Shown one piece after another: positions 9,413 through 20,570 of a DNA stretch of 64,000 nucleotides. The position numbers and the translations under genes are program-made. Source of the DNA: Rodentibacter ratti (lineage in GTDB: Bacteria > Pseudomonadota > Gammaproteobacteria > Enterobacterales > Pasteurellaceae); NCBI RefSeq assembly GCF_002000485.1, contig NZ_MLAJ01000004.1:1-64000 (forward strand). The letters run 5' to 3'. Within the stretch, counting starts at the first letter, position 1. Every line of letters starts with the position of its first letter. The notes under the pieces are model-generated. The model was not told where the DNA came from. It saw only the letters and a program-made list of their open reading frames with translations, and ran no database searches.

Positions 9413-11251
9413 TTATTTTAAAAGGGTTTTATCCCGCACCGCACCTTTATCCGCTGAGGTGGCGAAATGCCCGAATACTTTTAAGGCAAAAGAAACTTCA
9501 CGCTGGCGATTTGCCGGCACCCAGCCTTTTTCATCCTGCTCTGCACGACGGGCTGCGAGTTCTTCATCGCTAATTTGAAGATTTATGGCACGATTTGGAA
9601 TGTCAATATTGATAATATCGCCATCACGCACTAAGCCGATTGCGCCACCTGATGCCGCTTCCGGTGAAGCATGGCCGATTGAAAGCCCTGATGTACCGCC
9701 GGAAAAACGTCCGTCAGTTAATAAGGCACATTTTTTGCCTAATCCCATGGATTTTAAATAGCTGGTCGGATACAACATTTCTTGCATCCCTGGGCCGCCT
9801 TTTGGTCCTTCGTAGCGAATGACGACGACGTTGCCTTCTTTCACTTTTCCGCCCAAAATCCCGGCAACGGCATCTTCTTGGCTTTCAAATACAATAGCGG
9901 AACCGCTGAATTTCCAAATGGATTCATCCACTCCGGCGGTTTTCACAATACAACCGTCCTCTGCGAGATTACCAAATAGCACCGCCAAGCCCCCTTCTTG
10001 TGAGATGGCGTGGGCTTTATCACGAATACAACCGTTTTCACGATCATTATCCACCGTATCCCAACGACAATCTTGTGAGAAAGCTTCTGTGGTGCGAATA
10101 CCGGCAGGCCCCGCACGGAAGAATTTGTGTAAGTCTTCGTCTTGATTACGAATAATATCGTATTGATCGAGCTGTTCGCCCATGCTCATTCCTAATACGG
10201 TATGGGTATTTTTGTGGATTAATCCTGCACGGTCGAGTTCGCCCAATAGGCCCATAATGCCCCCGGCTCGGTGAACATCTTCCATGTGATATTTGTTGGT
10301 ATTAGGGGCGATTTTACTTAAGCAAGGCACCACACGGGATAGGCGATCAATATCCGCCATTTTGAAATCCACACCGGCTTCTTGTGCAGCAGCTAATAAG
10401 TGTAAAACCGTGTTGCTTGAACCGCCCATGGCAATATCCAAACTCATGGCGTTTTCAAAGGCTTCAAAAGTACCGATTGAACGTGGCAACACGCTTTCAT
10501 CATCTTGTTCGTAGTAGCGTTTGCACAATTCCACAATTTGGCGACCGGCTTTTAAGAAGAGTTCTTTGCGATCGGCGTGAGTGGCAAGCATAGAACCATT
10601 GCCCGGCAAACTTAGCCCAAGGGCTTCCGTTAAACAGTTCATCGAGTTGGCTGTGAACATCCCCGAACAAGAACCGCAAGTTGGGCAGGCACTACGCTCA
10701 ATAGCATCAATGCGCTCATCAGACACTTTTGGATCCGCCGCCTCAATCATCGCATCCACTAAGTCTAAACGAATCAGTTGATCGGAAAGTTTGGTTTTAC
10801 CTGCCTCCATAGGTCCACCGGAAACAAAAATCGTTGGAATATTTAAGCGCATCGCTGCCATTAACATCCCAGGGGTAATTTTGTCGCAGTTGGAAATACA
10901 CACCATCGCATCGGCACAATGGGCATTCACCATATATTCCACCGAGTCAGCAATAAGATCCCGTGAAGGCAAGGAATACAACATTCCACCGTGCCCCATG
11001 GCAATACCGTCATCCACCGCAATGGTGTTAAATTCTTTTGCCACACCGCCTGCTTTTTCAATTTCTCTTGCAACAAGTTGACCTAAATCTTTTAAATGCA
11101 CATGCCCCGGTACAAATTGCGTGAAGGAATTGACCACCGCAATAATGGGTTTTCCGAAGTCATTTTCTTTCATTCCTGTGGCACGCCATAAGGCTCGTGC
11201 GCCTGCCATATTACGACCTTGTGTACTGGTCGCCGAACGTAGTTTTGGCAT
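9413..11251 (-). CDS. ilvD: Dihydroxy-acid dehydratase
   Basis: A 612-aa iron-sulfur enzyme dehydrating dihydroxyisovalerate and dihydroxymethylvalerate in valine, leucine and isoleucine synthesis. The cluster cysteines are visible in [11 protein letters not shown] and [17 protein letters not shown], and the C-terminal segment [19 protein letters not shown] is conserved. Length is standard. It lies between a DUF2971-like gene upstream (17-nt gap) and a GNAT gene downstream, both of which break the usual operon order. Confidence 0.97.
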   Translation of the reverse strand: MPKLRSATSTQGRNMAGARALWRATGMKENDFGKPIIAVVNSFTQFVPGHVHLKDLGQLVAREIEKAGGVAKEFNTIAVDDGIAMGHGGMLYSLPSRDLIADSVEYMVNAHCADAMVCISNCDKITPGMLMAAMRLNIPTIFVSGGPMEAGKTKLSDQLIRLDLVDAMIEAADPKVSDERIDAIERSACPTCGSCSGMFTANSMNCLTEALGLSLPGNGSMLATHADRKELFLKAGRQIVELCKRYYEQDDESVLPRSIGTFEAFENAMSLDIAMGGSSNTVLHLLAAAQEAGVDFKMADIDRLSRVVPCLSKIAPNTNKYHMEDVHRAGGIMGLLGELDRAGLIHKNTHTVLGMSMGEQLDQYDIIRNQDEDLHKFFRAGPAGIRTTEAFSQDCRWDTVDNDRENGCIRDKAHAISQEGGLAVLFGNLAEDGCIVKTAGVDESIWKFSGSAIVFESQEDAVAGILGGKVKEGNVVVIRYEGPKGGPGMQEMLYPTSYLKSMGLGKKCALLTDGRFSGGTSGLSIGHASPEAASGGAIGLVRDGDIINIDIPNRAINLQISDEELAARRAEQDEKGWVPANRQREVSFALKVFGHFATSADKGAVRDKTLLK

Positions 11252-11268
11252 AATAATCTCTCCAAGTT

Positions 11269-12102
11269 TTACGAATCTTTAATAGATTTAAAAGTATTTG
11301 CTTCAGTAATTATTGATTTATCTCTAATTTTTAGCATTTCTATCAAAACATCTCTTTTGTAAGGGGCCATTCTTGGATCAAAAGAAATTTCTTCAATAAA
11401 ATTAGAATCAGTAATTGCATATATGACTGGTGGTAAATCATATTTTGTATTATATGTAAGCTCCATTTGAACATCCGCTGGAATATCTCTCCCCTGATAA
11501 ATATCATCAACATACTCTGCTAATAAATGGATTGAAGCTAGATCTACCGGATATTCAATAACAACAGATCCTCTAACTTCATTTTCATGCTGATATGAAA
11601 CATCCTTCAAAAATTTTGTTTCTATATTCATCCCTATAGATAATAAATTTTCTTTTCTACCTCTATCAATGTCATTAAGCAATTCCATCAAGTTCTTGTA
11701 ATCAGCATTTTGTATACTGTAGTTTTCAACGACAAATTCATCCTTTAGATTTACAGAGTACGGATACTTAAGTTTCTGTAAAACATCTCTTAATTTATTT
11801 CTGGTAGTTTTAACTAAAATAGATTCTTTACATGGAGAGTATAACGACCACATAGCAACAGACTCCCTAGTTTTCGTCCAGCAAGTCATGTATTGGGTCT
11901 TTCTTATATTTTTATGAAGATCATCAAAAAAATCTTTCATTAAAATAAATAATATTGATTTCTCTAACCCATCATCTTTATCACTTTGCTTAGAATACGA
12001 TGTTAGTTTTAATTTCTTTCTATTATAAAGCTCATAAAACTCATAAATTGACATTATCCGATATATAGGAAAATCTTCTTGATTCTGCTCATTCATAGAC
12101 AT
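11269..12102 (-). CDS. DUF2971-like protein (accessory insert in ilv operon)
   Basis: A 277-aa cytoplasmic protein resembling the DUF2971 family: an aromatic N-terminal [20 protein letters not shown], then [27 protein letters not shown], the characteristic Cys-Trp / Met-Trp-Tyr block. Function is unknown; members are often found in genomic islands. The start codon overlaps the ilvM stop (TAATG), and its ribosome site GGAGG lies inside the last codons of ilvM, so translation is probably coupled. It is AT-rich compared with the ilv genes, consistent with horizontal acquisition. Confidence 0.65.
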   Translation of the reverse strand: MSMNEQNQEDFPIYRIMSIYEFYELYNRKKLKLTSYSKQSDKDDGLEKSILFILMKDFFDDLHKNIRKTQYMTCWTKTRESVAMWSLYSPCKESILVKTTRNKLRDVLQKLKYPYSVNLKDEFVVENYSIQNADYKNLMELLNDIDRGRKENLLSIGMNIETKFLKDVSYQHENEVRGSVVIEYPVDLASIHLLAEYVDDIYQGRDIPADVQMELTYNTKYDLPPVIYAITDSNFIEEISFDPRMAPYKRDVLIEMLKIRDKSIITEANTFKSIKDS

Positions 12103-12320
12103 TATTTAACCTCCACCACATCCGGCAACTTCACCAATTGATTCACCAATAAATTCAAAGTGCGGTCGGATTTTACGGTGATTTTTAACCGCACTTTTCC
12201 TTCGATTAATTCCATTTGCATGGCGGTCACCGTGAAACCACGGTGGCGGATGACACGCAGAATACGTTCCAATACTTCAGGACGGTGGTGGGCGATTAAT
12301 TCAACTTGATATTCATTCAT
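12102..12320 (-). CDS. ilvM: Acetolactate synthase II small subunit
   Basis: A 72-aa ACT-type regulatory subunit pairing with IlvG. The family sequence begins at MNEYQVELIAHHRPEVLERILRV. I choose ATG 12320 because it lies one base after the ilvG stop (TAA-G-ATG) and follows a GGAGG site in the end of ilvG. The longer frame from 12347 would overlap ilvG and add unrelated residues. Two uptake sequences (12158 and 12188) lie inside the gene, which is unusual for such a short coding region. Confidence 0.93.
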   Translation of the reverse strand: MNEYQVELIAHHRPEVLERILRVIRHRGFTVTAMQMELIEGKVRLKITVKSDRTLNLLVNQLVKLPDVVEVK

Positions 12321-12321
12321 C

Positions 12322-13977
12322 TTACATTTCCTCCACCATATCCGCATTACACGCCCCCGGTGGCACTAAAGGCCAAACACAATCTTCGGGCGGAATACAG
12401 ACTTGTAATAAATAGGCAGTGTCGCTTTCGAGCAATCTTGTGAGAGCGGCATCCACCTCATCTGCTCGTTCAATGCGTTCAGCCGGGATATTGAAGGCAT
12501 TGGCGAGCATGACAAAATCAGGGTTGTCTTCTAAAATTGTTTCAGAGCGACGTTTGTTCCAAAACAAATCTTGCCATTGGCGAACCATACCTAAACGTTG
12601 ATTATCCAACAGTAAAATTTTCACCGGTAAATTGCCCCGTTTAATGCTGCCCAGCTCTTGAATATTCATCATAAAAGAGCCGTCTCCGGTGACTAAAATC
12701 ACTTCATCTTGCGGACGGGCTTTTTTCGCCCCTACCGCTGCCGGCAAACCAAATCCCATCGTGCCGAAGCCTGCGGAGGTGAGGTAATTTTCCGGTGCAA
12801 AGTGCTGCATATGTTGTGCCGACCACATTTGATGTTGCCCTACATCGGTACAAACAACGGCATTTCTTGGTTTACGATTAGACAAAGTATTGAGCAATGC
12901 CCAAGGATCAATCGGGCGATTGCCGGCATTATCCACATAAGTGAAATCTAATTTTGCTTTGAGTTCTCGAATATGCTCACGCCAAGGTTCAATATCAAGC
13001 GGTTGTTTTAGCGCATTCAAGGCTTGAATTAAATCCCCTTGTAACGCCACATCCACATGGCGGAGTTTATGAATTTCAGCCCCATCAATATCACAATGAA
13101 TCACTTTGGCATGGGGGGCGAAGGTATCGAGCTTTCCGGTGACCCGATCGTCAAAGCGTGCGCCACAAACAAGCAATAAATCACATTCTTGCACGGCAAA
13201 ATTTGCCGCTTTCGTGCCGTGCATCCCAATCATTCCCATATAAACATCATCTTCAGGATGAATGGTGCCTAATCCTTTCAAGGTGGAAACGGAGGGCATA
13301 TTGGTTTGGGCTAAAAAGTCACGCAATGCCGGTACGGCTTTTGCCATACCTACGCCTCCACCCACATAAAGTACGGGCTTTTTAGCCGCAGATAAAAGTG
13401 CTTTCGCCTGCTCAAGATTTTCATTGGAAAGTGCGGTCGGTTTTGTCGGTGTTTTGACATAAGCCTTGATATGTTCCGGCACTTCGCCCACTTGAATATC
13501 ACGTGGAACATCAATTAATACCGGACCGGGACGACCACTCTGTGCAATTTCAAATGCTTGTGCGAAAACATCGGCCAATTCATCTACACTTTGCACAATA
13601 AAACTGTGTTTTGTACAAGCAAGAGAAAGTCCGAGTACATCCGCTTCTTGGAAAGCATCGGTACCGATTAAGGGCGATGCCACTTGGCCTGTAATCGCAA
13701 TCACGGGAACAGAATCCATCATAGCATCGCCAAGTCCGGTGACTAAGTTCGTGGCACCGGGACCGGAGGTAGCGATGCACACGCCCACTTTGCCCGTGGA
13801 ACGCGCGTAACCAATGGCTGCCATTGCCGCACCTTGTTCATTGCGACAAAGAAGATGATCAAGACCTGCATCATAAAGAGCATCGTAGGTGGGCATAATC
13901 GCGCCACCGGGATAACCGAAAAGTGTGGTGACATGGTGAGCTTTCAAGCACGCCATGATGAGTTGTGCGCCTGTCAT
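12322..13977 (-). CDS. ilvG: Acetolactate synthase II large subunit
   Basis: A 551-aa thiamine-diphosphate enzyme condensing pyruvate with pyruvate or 2-oxobutanoate. The catalytic glutamate segment [15 protein letters not shown], the FAD-fold middle domain and the ThDP motif [12 protein letters not shown]...[10 protein letters not shown] are intact. Unlike E. coli K-12 ilvG, the frame is unbroken. It is the first gene of the operon. The leader between the likely promoter (-10 near 14029-14024) and the ATG is only about 40 nt and holds no branched-chain leader peptide, so classical attenuation is not apparent. Confidence 0.96.
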   Translation of the reverse strand: MTGAQLIMACLKAHHVTTLFGYPGGAIMPTYDALYDAGLDHLLCRNEQGAAMAAIGYARSTGKVGVCIATSGPGATNLVTGLGDAMMDSVPVIAITGQVASPLIGTDAFQEADVLGLSLACTKHSFIVQSVDELADVFAQAFEIAQSGRPGPVLIDVPRDIQVGEVPEHIKAYVKTPTKPTALSNENLEQAKALLSAAKKPVLYVGGGVGMAKAVPALRDFLAQTNMPSVSTLKGLGTIHPEDDVYMGMIGMHGTKAANFAVQECDLLLVCGARFDDRVTGKLDTFAPHAKVIHCDIDGAEIHKLRHVDVALQGDLIQALNALKQPLDIEPWREHIRELKAKLDFTYVDNAGNRPIDPWALLNTLSNRKPRNAVVCTDVGQHQMWSAQHMQHFAPENYLTSAGFGTMGFGLPAAVGAKKARPQDEVILVTGDGSFMMNIQELGSIKRGNLPVKILLLDNQRLGMVRQWQDLFWNKRRSETILEDNPDFVMLANAFNIPAERIERADEVDAALTRLLESDTAYLLQVCIPPEDCVWPLVPPGACNADMVEEM

Positions 13978-14023
13978 AGTGTTTACATCCTACATTTATT
14001 GTTGTTTTTTTGACAAGGTTTTC

Positions 14024-14029
14024 ATTGTA
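14024..14029 (-). promoter_or_regulatory. Candidate -10 element of the ilvGMDA promoter
   Basis: On the minus strand TACAAT lies about 50 nt upstream of ilvG, in the short gap between the yebE terminator and ilvG. No convincing -35 is visible, so the assignment is tentative. Confidence 0.35.
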
Positions 14030-14072
14030 GCGAAATTTTGTCGTATTGGTAGGGGCGAAAGACGAAAAAAAT

Positions 14073-14107
14073 AAAAAAGCACAACAAAATAATTTGTCGT
14101 GCTTTTC
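14073..14107 (-). terminator. Terminator after the yebE-like gene
   Basis: On the minus strand AAAGCACGACAAATT pairs with a near-complement ending TTGTGCTTTTTT. It begins about 20 nt past the stop of the upstream gene and just before the ilv promoter region. Confidence 0.8.
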
Positions 14108-14126
14108 TAAAATAGAAAAAGTGCGG

Positions 14127-14762
14127 TTAAAAACCGGCTTGTTTTTCCAGTTGTTCAACTAGTGCATCATCTAAACCTAGTGCTTCGGCAAGGTTCGCCA
14201 GGAAAATAATCTCTTTACGAGATAAATCTTTGCTCACCAAACGTGCCGCAAGATACACATTTGCCGCCAGTGCAGTATCATTTCCCACTTGGCGTGCGAT
14301 CTCATTCACACTAATCGGGTTTTGCATTTCCTGTTCAAGCCATTGCGCTAATTCCGCATTATCGCCAATTTCATTGGCAATGGTTTGTTTTTCCTCTTCT
14401 GTAATTTCACCGTCTGCCGCCGCTGCCGCAATCATAGTGCGTAAAATCAATGCACTTGCATCTTGTTGCGAAGCAGAATTTAACACATCAAATTCATTGG
14501 CTGACATCACCGGCTGCGCCTGTTGAGATTTTTGGTAGTTTTGATACGCCTGATAAGCAAGGTTACCCAATACAGCCAAAGAACCTAATTTGGCTAAACT
14601 CGCCCCACCGGAACGCCCTAAAATCATGGATAAAATCCCTGTAATAGCCGCACCGCCACCCACTTTGGTGATGTTATCCAATGTCGGATTACCGGTTTGT
14701 AAATTACTCGCTGAGTTTTTAGCGATATTGACGACTTGATTTAAAATTTGATTAAAATCCAT
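14127..14762 (-). CDS. YebE-like inner-membrane protein (DUF533, TerB-like)
   Basis: A 211-aa protein. The N-terminal half is glycine/alanine-rich with a short hydrophobic stretch (about residues 32-68, including GGGAAITGILSMILGRSGG). The C-terminal half (LILRTMIAAAAADGEITEEEKQTI...) is the helical TerB-like DUF533 domain with its acidic DGEIT motif. E. coli YebE is the familiar relative; function is unknown beyond links with envelope stress. It is monocistronic, with its own terminator, divergent from the sodium symporter gene. Confidence 0.85.
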   Translation of the reverse strand: MDFNQILNQVVNIAKNSASNLQTGNPTLDNITKVGGGAAITGILSMILGRSGGASLAKLGSLAVLGNLAYQAYQNYQKSQQAQPVMSANEFDVLNSASQQDASALILRTMIAAAAADGEITEEEKQTIANEIGDNAELAQWLEQEMQNPISVNEIARQVGNDTALAANVYLAARLVSKDLSRKEIIFLANLAEALGLDDALVEQLEKQAGF

Positions 14763-14919
14763 AAATTGTTCCTTTTTGTTAGAAAAACCGTTTCATAGAC
14801 CCATTTTTCACCGAAAAATTCCGTAAAAATGACCGCTCTTTTATCAATTTTATTGACTAGGTGAAAGATTTCATTATAGTTGAATTCTTTCACATTTTTT
14901 CAATAGGAACAATTTATTT

Positions 14920-16434
14920 ATGGCGCAATCCACTCCAAAACGCGAGACTTTCTCCGGTCGCAAAGCGTTTATTCTCGCCGCAATTGGCTCGGCTGTCGGT
15001 TTAGGCAATATTTGGCGTTTTCCTTATACCACCTATGAAAATGGCGGTGGTGCATTTATTATTCCCTACCTTATCGCACTATTAACTGCAGGGATCCCGC
15101 TGTTATTCTTAGATTATGCAATCGGACATCGTCACCGTGGCGGTGCACCTTTGTCCTATCGTCGTTTCAGCCCACATTTTGAAGTGTTCGGCTGGTGGCA
15201 AGTGATGGTGAACGTGATTATCGGTTTATATTACGCCGTCGTATTAGGTTGGGCCGCGAGTTATACCTACTTTTCCATCAACAGTGCATGGGGTGACAAA
15301 CCCATTGATTTCTTCATCGGTGAATTTTTAAAAATGGGTGATATTACTAACGGTGTCAGCTTTGAATTTGTTGGCATGGTCACCGGTCCGTTAATTGCCG
15401 TATGGGTCATTGCTTTAGGCGTACTTTCCATGGGTATTCAAAAAGGGATTGCGAAATCTTCGTCCATTCTAATGCCTGTTCTTGTGGTGATGTTTGTCGC
15501 TCTAGTAATTTATTCCCTCTTTTTACCGGGTGCAGAAAAAGGGTTAAATGCGCTGTTCACACCGGATTGGTCAAAACTTTCCAGTCCAAGTGTGTGGATT
15601 GCGGCTTATGGCCAAATTTTCTTCTCGCTCTCTATCTGTTTCGGGATTATGGTGACTTACGCTTCCTACCTGAAAAAAGAATCCGATCTCACCGGTAGCG
15701 GTTTAGTCGTCGGTTTTGCCAATAGTAGTTTTGAAGTATTAGCCGGAATAGGGGTTTTTGCCGCATTAGGTTTCATCGCCGCCGCACAAGGACAAGAAGT
15801 CAGCGAAGTGGCAAAAGGCGGGATTGGCTTGGCGTTCTTCGCTTTCCCAACCATTATCAACAAAGCCCCATTTGGTGAAGTGCTTGGCGTGTTGTTCTTC
15901 GGTTCACTCACCTTTGCGGCACTCACCTCATTTATCTCAGTGATCGAGGTTATTATTTCCGCTATTCAAGACAAACTACGCATTCGCCGTGCAAAAGTGA
16001 CTTTTATCGTTGGCGTACCAATGATGTTTGTTTCCGTGATTTTATTCGGCACCACAACCGGCTTACCAATGCTTGATGTTTTCGATAAATTCGTCAACTA
16101 TTTCGGTATCGTTGCCGTGGCATTTGTTTCTCTCGTTGCCATTGTGGCAAATGAAAAACTCGGCTTATTAGGTGATCACTTAAACGAAACCTCCTCTTTC
16201 AAAGTGGGCTTTTTCTGGCGTTTATGTATTGTGCTTACCACCGGTATCCTCGCCTTTATGTTATTTAGTGAAGGGGCAAAAGTCTTCTCTGAAGGTTACG
16301 AAGGCTATCCAAGTTGGTTTGTGAATATTTTCGGTTGGGGGATGGCAATTAGCTTGCTCGTGGTTGCGTTTATCCTTTCTCGTTTGAAATGGAAAAACGA
16401 AACCCAATTAACCATGGATGCAAAAGGAGAATAA
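14920..16434 (+). CDS. Sodium-dependent transporter, NSS family (MetP-like)
   Basis: A 504-aa inner-membrane neurotransmitter:sodium symporter. The signature near the start, [29 protein letters not shown], contains sodium- and substrate-binding residues, and about twelve hydrophobic helices follow. The substrate is an amino acid. A 31-aa MetS-like subunit begins one base after the stop, which points to the MetPS methionine/alanine importer type. Expression is probably from its own promoter, divergent from the yebE-like gene. Confidence 0.9.
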   Translation: MAQSTPKRETFSGRKAFILAAIGSAVGLGNIWRFPYTTYENGGGAFIIPYLIALLTAGIPLLFLDYAIGHRHRGGAPLSYRRFSPHFEVFGWWQVMVNVIIGLYYAVVLGWAASYTYFSINSAWGDKPIDFFIGEFLKMGDITNGVSFEFVGMVTGPLIAVWVIALGVLSMGIQKGIAKSSSILMPVLVVMFVALVIYSLFLPGAEKGLNALFTPDWSKLSSPSVWIAAYGQIFFSLSICFGIMVTYASYLKKESDLTGSGLVVGFANSSFEVLAGIGVFAALGFIAAAQGQEVSEVAKGGIGLAFFAFPTIINKAPFGEVLGVLFFGSLTFAALTSFISVIEVIISAIQDKLRIRRAKVTFIVGVPMMFVSVILFGTTTGLPMLDVFDKFVNYFGIVAVAFVSLVAIVANEKLGLLGDHLNETSSFKVGFFWRLCIVLTTGILAFMLFSEGAKVFSEGYEGYPSWFVNIFGWGMAISLLVVAFILSRLKWKNETQLTMDAKGE

Positions 16435-16435
16435 A

Positions 16436-16531
16436 ATGAGTTCTAGCGCAATTATTATGATGATTATTGCCCTTGGCGTGATTTGGGGTGGTTTCCTTTT
16501 TGCCCTGATCAGATTACCAAAAGAAAAATAA
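16436..16531 (+). CDS. MetS-like small transporter subunit
   Basis: A 31-aa ORF beginning one nucleotide after the symporter stop, with the site AAAGGAG at the end of the upstream gene. It encodes a single transmembrane helix (SAIIMMIIALGVIWGGFLFAL) with a short basic tail RLPKEK. This matches the 'methionine/alanine importer small subunit' family, which in Corynebacterium MetPS is required for transport by the NSS partner. Spacing suggests translational coupling. An inverted uptake-sequence terminator follows. Confidence 0.85.
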   Translation: MSSSAIIMMIIALGVIWGGFLFALIRLPKEK

Positions 16532-16542
16532 TTCAATTATCG

Positions 16543-16573
16543 ACCGCACTTTCGCAAAAGTGCGGTTTATTTT
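16543..16573 (+). terminator. Inverted uptake-sequence terminator after metS-like gene
   Basis: ACCGCACTTT and AAAGTGCGGT flank a 4-nt loop, followed by TTATTTTT. It starts 12 nt past the small-subunit stop. Confidence 0.85.
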
Positions 16574-16664
16574 TCTGCTTCTTTTAGAAACATCACCCAA
16601 TACAAAATTTTACTTAGAAAATTTGCTATAATTCCTCCATCGCAGTCATCTTCCCAAAAAATCG

Positions 16665-17099
16665 ATGGATATTTTTATTGTTATTATTACGCTAGGTATT
16701 CTCTCCATTTTCACCCTCATTCCTTTCATCCGTTTTCTACAAACGAGAAATAACAAGGAATTTGAAGGCGAAAAACTCATTCCTTTTAGCTGTGGGAAAG
16801 TGTTTAGCCCAGAGCGTTATTATTTTAATTCAAAAGGGATTTTTATCTTCCGTGCAGGGCAATTAATTCATCATTATCAATTTGAGGATTTGATCGCTTT
16901 GGAAAAAATGAGTGTGACAGTCAATAACCGAAAATACTGGTTTATGCGTATTCACACCCCAAACGGGCAACGCCATTATCAATTTATCCCGAAAGACACG
17001 ATTTTCAATGACAATTTCACCCAGTTTTATCAGTTCTTAAAAACGAACTATCCAACCAAAGTGAAAGGGAAATGGCATAGATGGTTTGCGGGGATTTGA
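16665..17099 (+). CDS. Hypothetical protein with N-terminal membrane helix
   Basis: A 144-aa protein not assigned to a family. One N-terminal hydrophobic helix (about residues 2-25) is followed by a soluble, basic, aromatic-rich domain (YYFNSKGIFIFRAGQLIHHYQFEDLIAL...) with alternating beta-strand-like pattern, so it may be a PH-like or YcxB-like cytoplasmic domain; this is a guess. The ribosome site is weak. It ends before a hairpin that can terminate both this gene and convergent cpdB. Confidence 0.65.
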   Translation: MDIFIVIITLGILSIFTLIPFIRFLQTRNNKEFEGEKLIPFSCGKVFSPERYYFNSKGIFIFRAGQLIHHYQFEDLIALEKMSVTVNNRKYWFMRIHTPNGQRHYQFIPKDTIFNDNFTQFYQFLKTNYPTKVKGKWHRWFAGI

Positions 17100-17137
17100 A
17101 AACGAAGGGAAATTGACCGCACTTTGCATCAAATTAA

Positions 17138-17166
17138 AAGGTGGACAAACAACCCACCTTATTTTT
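17138..17166. terminator. Bidirectional terminator between convergent genes
   Basis: AAGGTGG and CCACCTT around a 9-nt loop, with ATTTTTATT on the plus side and an A-rich flank on the other. It lies between the 144-aa gene and cpdB. Confidence 0.8.
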
Positions 17167-17167
17167 A

Positions 17168-19141
17168 TTATTTCGACAAATCAATCTGATACACCGCAAA
17201 GCCTACTTCGTCAGTGCCAACTTGTTTGGTTGGATACTGTGATTTTTCTTTGATAAATTGCGCCGCTTGTTCTGTCGGCGAGGTTTCAAAACGCACGTCT
17301 AATTTATCGTTGCCTGTGATAGGAACAAAACGCCAGTTTTTGTCCGCACTTGGATTCACCGCACCCTCTTTTTCACTGGTTACTTTGATGTAGTCCGCAA
17401 GAATCTGGCGGTTTTCATCTGGTGAGGCATAGACTATATGTTGATCGCCTGTGCCGGGGAATTTATTGCTGTAAGCACGATAATTGTTGGTAGCAATTAA
17501 AAATTCCGCTTTTGGATCAACCGGTTTGCCTTGATAAGTCAGGTTTACCACACGGTGTGATTCAGGATTAATGAGTTTACATTCGCCATCATAGCGGGCT
17601 GGTTTGGTAATGTCGAATTCATAATGAACGCCATCAATCACATCAAAATTATAAGTGCGGAAACCTTCCCAATTGATCAATGATTGTGGTTTATCACTGG
17701 TTGGGTCGATTTGATTAAACATGCCTGCGCTACATTCAAGCCATTCTTTGAGCTGTTCGCCTGTCACTTTCACCACCACAAGCGTATTTGGGTAAAGGTA
17801 GAGATCCGCTGCATTACGGAAGGTTAATTCGCCTTTGTTCACTTCAGTATAACCGGTCGGATCGTTTTTACGCCCACCCGCTTTAAATGGCGCACCGGCA
17901 CTTAAAATCGGCAAGCCCACCATTGCTGCCACACTGGGTGCGACTTTCTCCACATAGGCTTTTTGGGCTTGGTTCACAATTTGAATGGTTGGGTCGTCTT
18001 GCACCAACGCTAAATAGCTATACATATTGTCGGTGGCTTTCCCAATTGGCTGAGACACAAATTTTCGGGTTGCTTCGTGAACCGGTTGTAAAAGTGCGGT
18101 CACTTCCGGGTCATTTTCTGCGAGGGCTTTTTTGTTCTCAGCATCAAAAATCGGACGAAGCGCCGCACGTCCTTCCGTGACAATCCATTTGCCGTTATGT
18201 TCGGTTAAGCCTAAATCCACCACACTGATATTGTTCGCCCAGTATCCTGCCATACTTTCCGGTACCCCTTTTACCGTGCCTTTCACAATATCCGCATTCG
18301 GAGATTTGGCGAACTCTTTGTTCGGGAATAAGCGGTGGGAATGGCCAAAAATCACTGCGTCAATGTATGGGACATCCGCTAAATAGAATGCCGAATTTTC
18401 CGCCCCTTCTTTATATGGCTCATCCGATGGACCTGTATGCGCCAAAGCAATCACAATATCAGCGCCTTTTTGTTTCATTTCTGGAACATATTTTTGTGCG
18501 GTTTTGACAATATCACGAGCTTCCACTTTACCTTGTAAATTGGCTTTATCCCACACCATAATCTGCGGCGGCACAAAGCCGATGTAGCCAATTTTTAACT
18601 GATGGGTTTTACCTTGATTGTCCACCACTGCTTTTTCTTGAATGAGATAAGGCGTGAAATAAGGTTCATCACTGCCTGCTTTTACCACATTGGCATTGAT
18701 AATCGGAAATGCTGCCTGTTTCATCGCATCCGCAAGATAATCTAAGCCATAGTTAAATTCGTGGTTGCCCACCGTACCCACATCATAGTGCATGGCATTC
18801 AAACAGGCGATGGCCGGGTTTGGTTTGCCTTCTTTATAACCTTGCGCGGCTTGGTAATCTGCAATCGGATTCCCTTGAATTAAATCACCGTTATCTACTA
18901 ATACGCTGTTTTTTGCCTCATTGCGGGCTTGACGAATTAAACTTGCCGCACGGGTAAAACCGAATTTATCCGTCGGTGCATCTTTGTAGTAATCAAAATC
19001 CGTTAAAAAGCTGTGAATATCTGTGGTTGCTACAATGCGTAAATCAACATCAGGTTTACCTTTTGCTATCGTGAAACGGCTCGCGCTTAGTGCAAGAATA
19101 CTGGTTGCACTGATTTGGATGAAATGTCGTCTATTTATCAT
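17168..19141 (-). CDS. cpdB: Periplasmic 2',3'-cyclic-nucleotide 2'-phosphodiesterase / 3'-nucleotidase
   Basis: A 657-aa bifunctional metallophosphoesterase that salvages cyclic nucleotides and 3'-nucleotides in the periplasm. The N-terminus carries a Tat-like signal, MINRRHFIQ followed by a hydrophobic stretch (twin arginines at 4-5). Metal-binding motifs are [37 protein letters not shown] and [10 protein letters not shown]; the C-terminal half is the 5'-nucleotidase substrate domain. It is adjacent to the abgA-dcuC-pepE cluster, as in H. influenzae. Confidence 0.95.
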   Translation of the reverse strand: MINRRHFIQISATSILALSASRFTIAKGKPDVDLRIVATTDIHSFLTDFDYYKDAPTDKFGFTRAASLIRQARNEAKNSVLVDNGDLIQGNPIADYQAAQGYKEGKPNPAIACLNAMHYDVGTVGNHEFNYGLDYLADAMKQAAFPIINANVVKAGSDEPYFTPYLIQEKAVVDNQGKTHQLKIGYIGFVPPQIMVWDKANLQGKVEARDIVKTAQKYVPEMKQKGADIVIALAHTGPSDEPYKEGAENSAFYLADVPYIDAVIFGHSHRLFPNKEFAKSPNADIVKGTVKGVPESMAGYWANNISVVDLGLTEHNGKWIVTEGRAALRPIFDAENKKALAENDPEVTALLQPVHEATRKFVSQPIGKATDNMYSYLALVQDDPTIQIVNQAQKAYVEKVAPSVAAMVGLPILSAGAPFKAGGRKNDPTGYTEVNKGELTFRNAADLYLYPNTLVVVKVTGEQLKEWLECSAGMFNQIDPTSDKPQSLINWEGFRTYNFDVIDGVHYEFDITKPARYDGECKLINPESHRVVNLTYQGKPVDPKAEFLIATNNYRAYSNKFPGTGDQHIVYASPDENRQILADYIKVTSEKEGAVNPSADKNWRFVPITGNDKLDVRFETSPTEQAAQFIKEKSQYPTKQVGTDEVGFAVYQIDLSK

Positions 19142-19233
19142 AAAAATGTCCTCATTGGAGAGATAAAAATTAATGGTATTTTACGTGTTTTTGAAAAAAA
19201 GTGCGGTCGATTTTGAGAATATTTTTGAAAAGA

Positions 19234-19253
19234 AAGGCGGTATAAACCGCCTT
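19234..19253 (-). terminator. Terminator after the abgA-like gene
   Basis: AAGGCGG and CCGCCTT around a 6-nt loop, followed on the minus strand by TCTTTTC. It lies 14 nt past the amidohydrolase stop. Confidence 0.7.
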
Positions 19254-19266
19254 AGAAAATAGGGTA

Positions 19267-20535
19267 TTACCCCAATAGACGTTGTAATAATCCGCTATAA
19301 ATATTTACGCCTGTTATTAATTGACTTTCATCGAAATCAAATTCGGCTTCGTGGTGACCGGCAGTGCGATCAGCGCCAAGAATAAAATAAATGGCTTTTC
19401 CACCGTGATCTTGCACACGTCTGCCTAATACCGTGGCATCTTCACTGGCATTGAAGGCGTAATCATCAATACTATGAATTTGAGGTTGCTGCAAAGCAAT
19501 TTCTTCGACTAATTTCACCAATTCCTCGTCATTGTTCATATCAACCGCTTCGCCTACGATTTCTGTTTCATAAGCCACATTGAAACCGATAGAAATCCCT
19601 TTAGCAATTTGCATCACTTGCTCGGTCATATAATCATTGATTTTTTTATTTTCACCACGAACTTCAAGTTGTAATTCCGCTTCCGTGGCGATCACATTAC
19701 GACCTTCCCCTGCTTTCAATACACCCACGTTAATACGGCTCATGCCTTCACCATGACGGGCAATGCCGTGTAATTGAGTCACTGCGTGTGCAGCAGCAAG
19801 CAGAGCGTTGCAGCCTAAATGAGGGGCAGCACCGGCATGTGCCGGTTTACCATGATAGCGAATATCAATTTTGCTTGTAGAAAGAAAGTTTCTCGGATTA
19901 GCAATAACCGTGCCGGAATTGGCACAAAAACTGATATGGGAACTGGCAAAATAATCCGCATCATCAAGCACCCCACTGGCGGCAATGGCAGCGGCACCAC
20001 GGGTTCCTTCCTCTGCCGGTTGGAAAACAATTTTTACTTTACCGGTAAGTTTATCGCGGTTTTGTGCAATCCATAGTGCAGTTCCCAATCCAATCGTAAT
20101 ATGTCCATCATGCCCGCAAGAATGCATAAAGCCATCATTAACCGAAGCAAAACCCTCTTTATTTGGGATATGGTTAGGATCGTTCGTTTCTTTAACATTC
20201 ACACAGTCAATATCAAAACGTAGCGCCACGGTTTTACCCGGTTTACCGGAATCAAACACAGCAACACAGCCGGTATAGCCACTCATTTTATCAAGCCATT
20301 TTTCATTCATACCATAGGCTTTTGCTTTTACCAAACCGTTATCTACCACCGCTTGTTTACGGCCTCGTACGAAATCAGGGTTAATTATTTGCTCGCCCAT
20401 TAAAATTTCAAAACAACCAAGGCTTTCTAAATAATCCGCAATACGTGCTGTTGTCCAAAATTCGCTCCAACCGGTTTCAGGAAAGCGATGAAATTCACGG
20501 CGCCAATGGATGAGTTGAGATAAATCTAAGTTCAT
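19267..20535 (-). CDS. M20-family amidohydrolase (AbgA-like)
   Basis: A 422-aa cytoplasmic metallopeptidase closely resembling AbgA, a subunit of p-aminobenzoyl-glutamate hydrolase. Metal ligands are visible in RFDIDCVN, MHSCGHDGHITIGLG, FQPAEEGTRGA and AGHHEAEFDFDE, and the dimerisation domain lies around residues 215-330. I place the start at ATG 20535 behind AAAGGAG; the frame from 20583 adds unrelated residues. The usual AbgB partner is not in the window. The dcuC-family transporter immediately upstream may bring in its substrate. Confidence 0.85.
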   Translation of the reverse strand: MNLDLSQLIHWRREFHRFPETGWSEFWTTARIADYLESLGCFEILMGEQIINPDFVRGRKQAVVDNGLVKAKAYGMNEKWLDKMSGYTGCVAVFDSGKPGKTVALRFDIDCVNVKETNDPNHIPNKEGFASVNDGFMHSCGHDGHITIGLGTALWIAQNRDKLTGKVKIVFQPAEEGTRGAAAIAASGVLDDADYFASSHISFCANSGTVIANPRNFLSTSKIDIRYHGKPAHAGAAPHLGCNALLAAAHAVTQLHGIARHGEGMSRINVGVLKAGEGRNVIATEAELQLEVRGENKKINDYMTEQVMQIAKGISIGFNVAYETEIVGEAVDMNNDEELVKLVEEIALQQPQIHSIDDYAFNASEDATVLGRRVQDHGGKAIYFILGADRTAGHHEAEFDFDESQLITGVNIYSGLLQRLLG

Positions 20536-20570
20536 TTTTTTCTCCTTTGTTTCTTTAAAAAACTTAATGA

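Noticed and set aside
13996-14025. 9-codon ORF upstream of ilvG as a leader peptide
   Set aside because: It has no run of Ile, Val or Leu codons, no following terminator/antiterminator, and overlaps the likely -10 region.
13871-14158. 95-aa minus-strand ORF spanning the ilvG start
   Set aside because: It overlaps the ilvG promoter and start in another frame, crosses a terminator and has no plausible ribosome site or domain.
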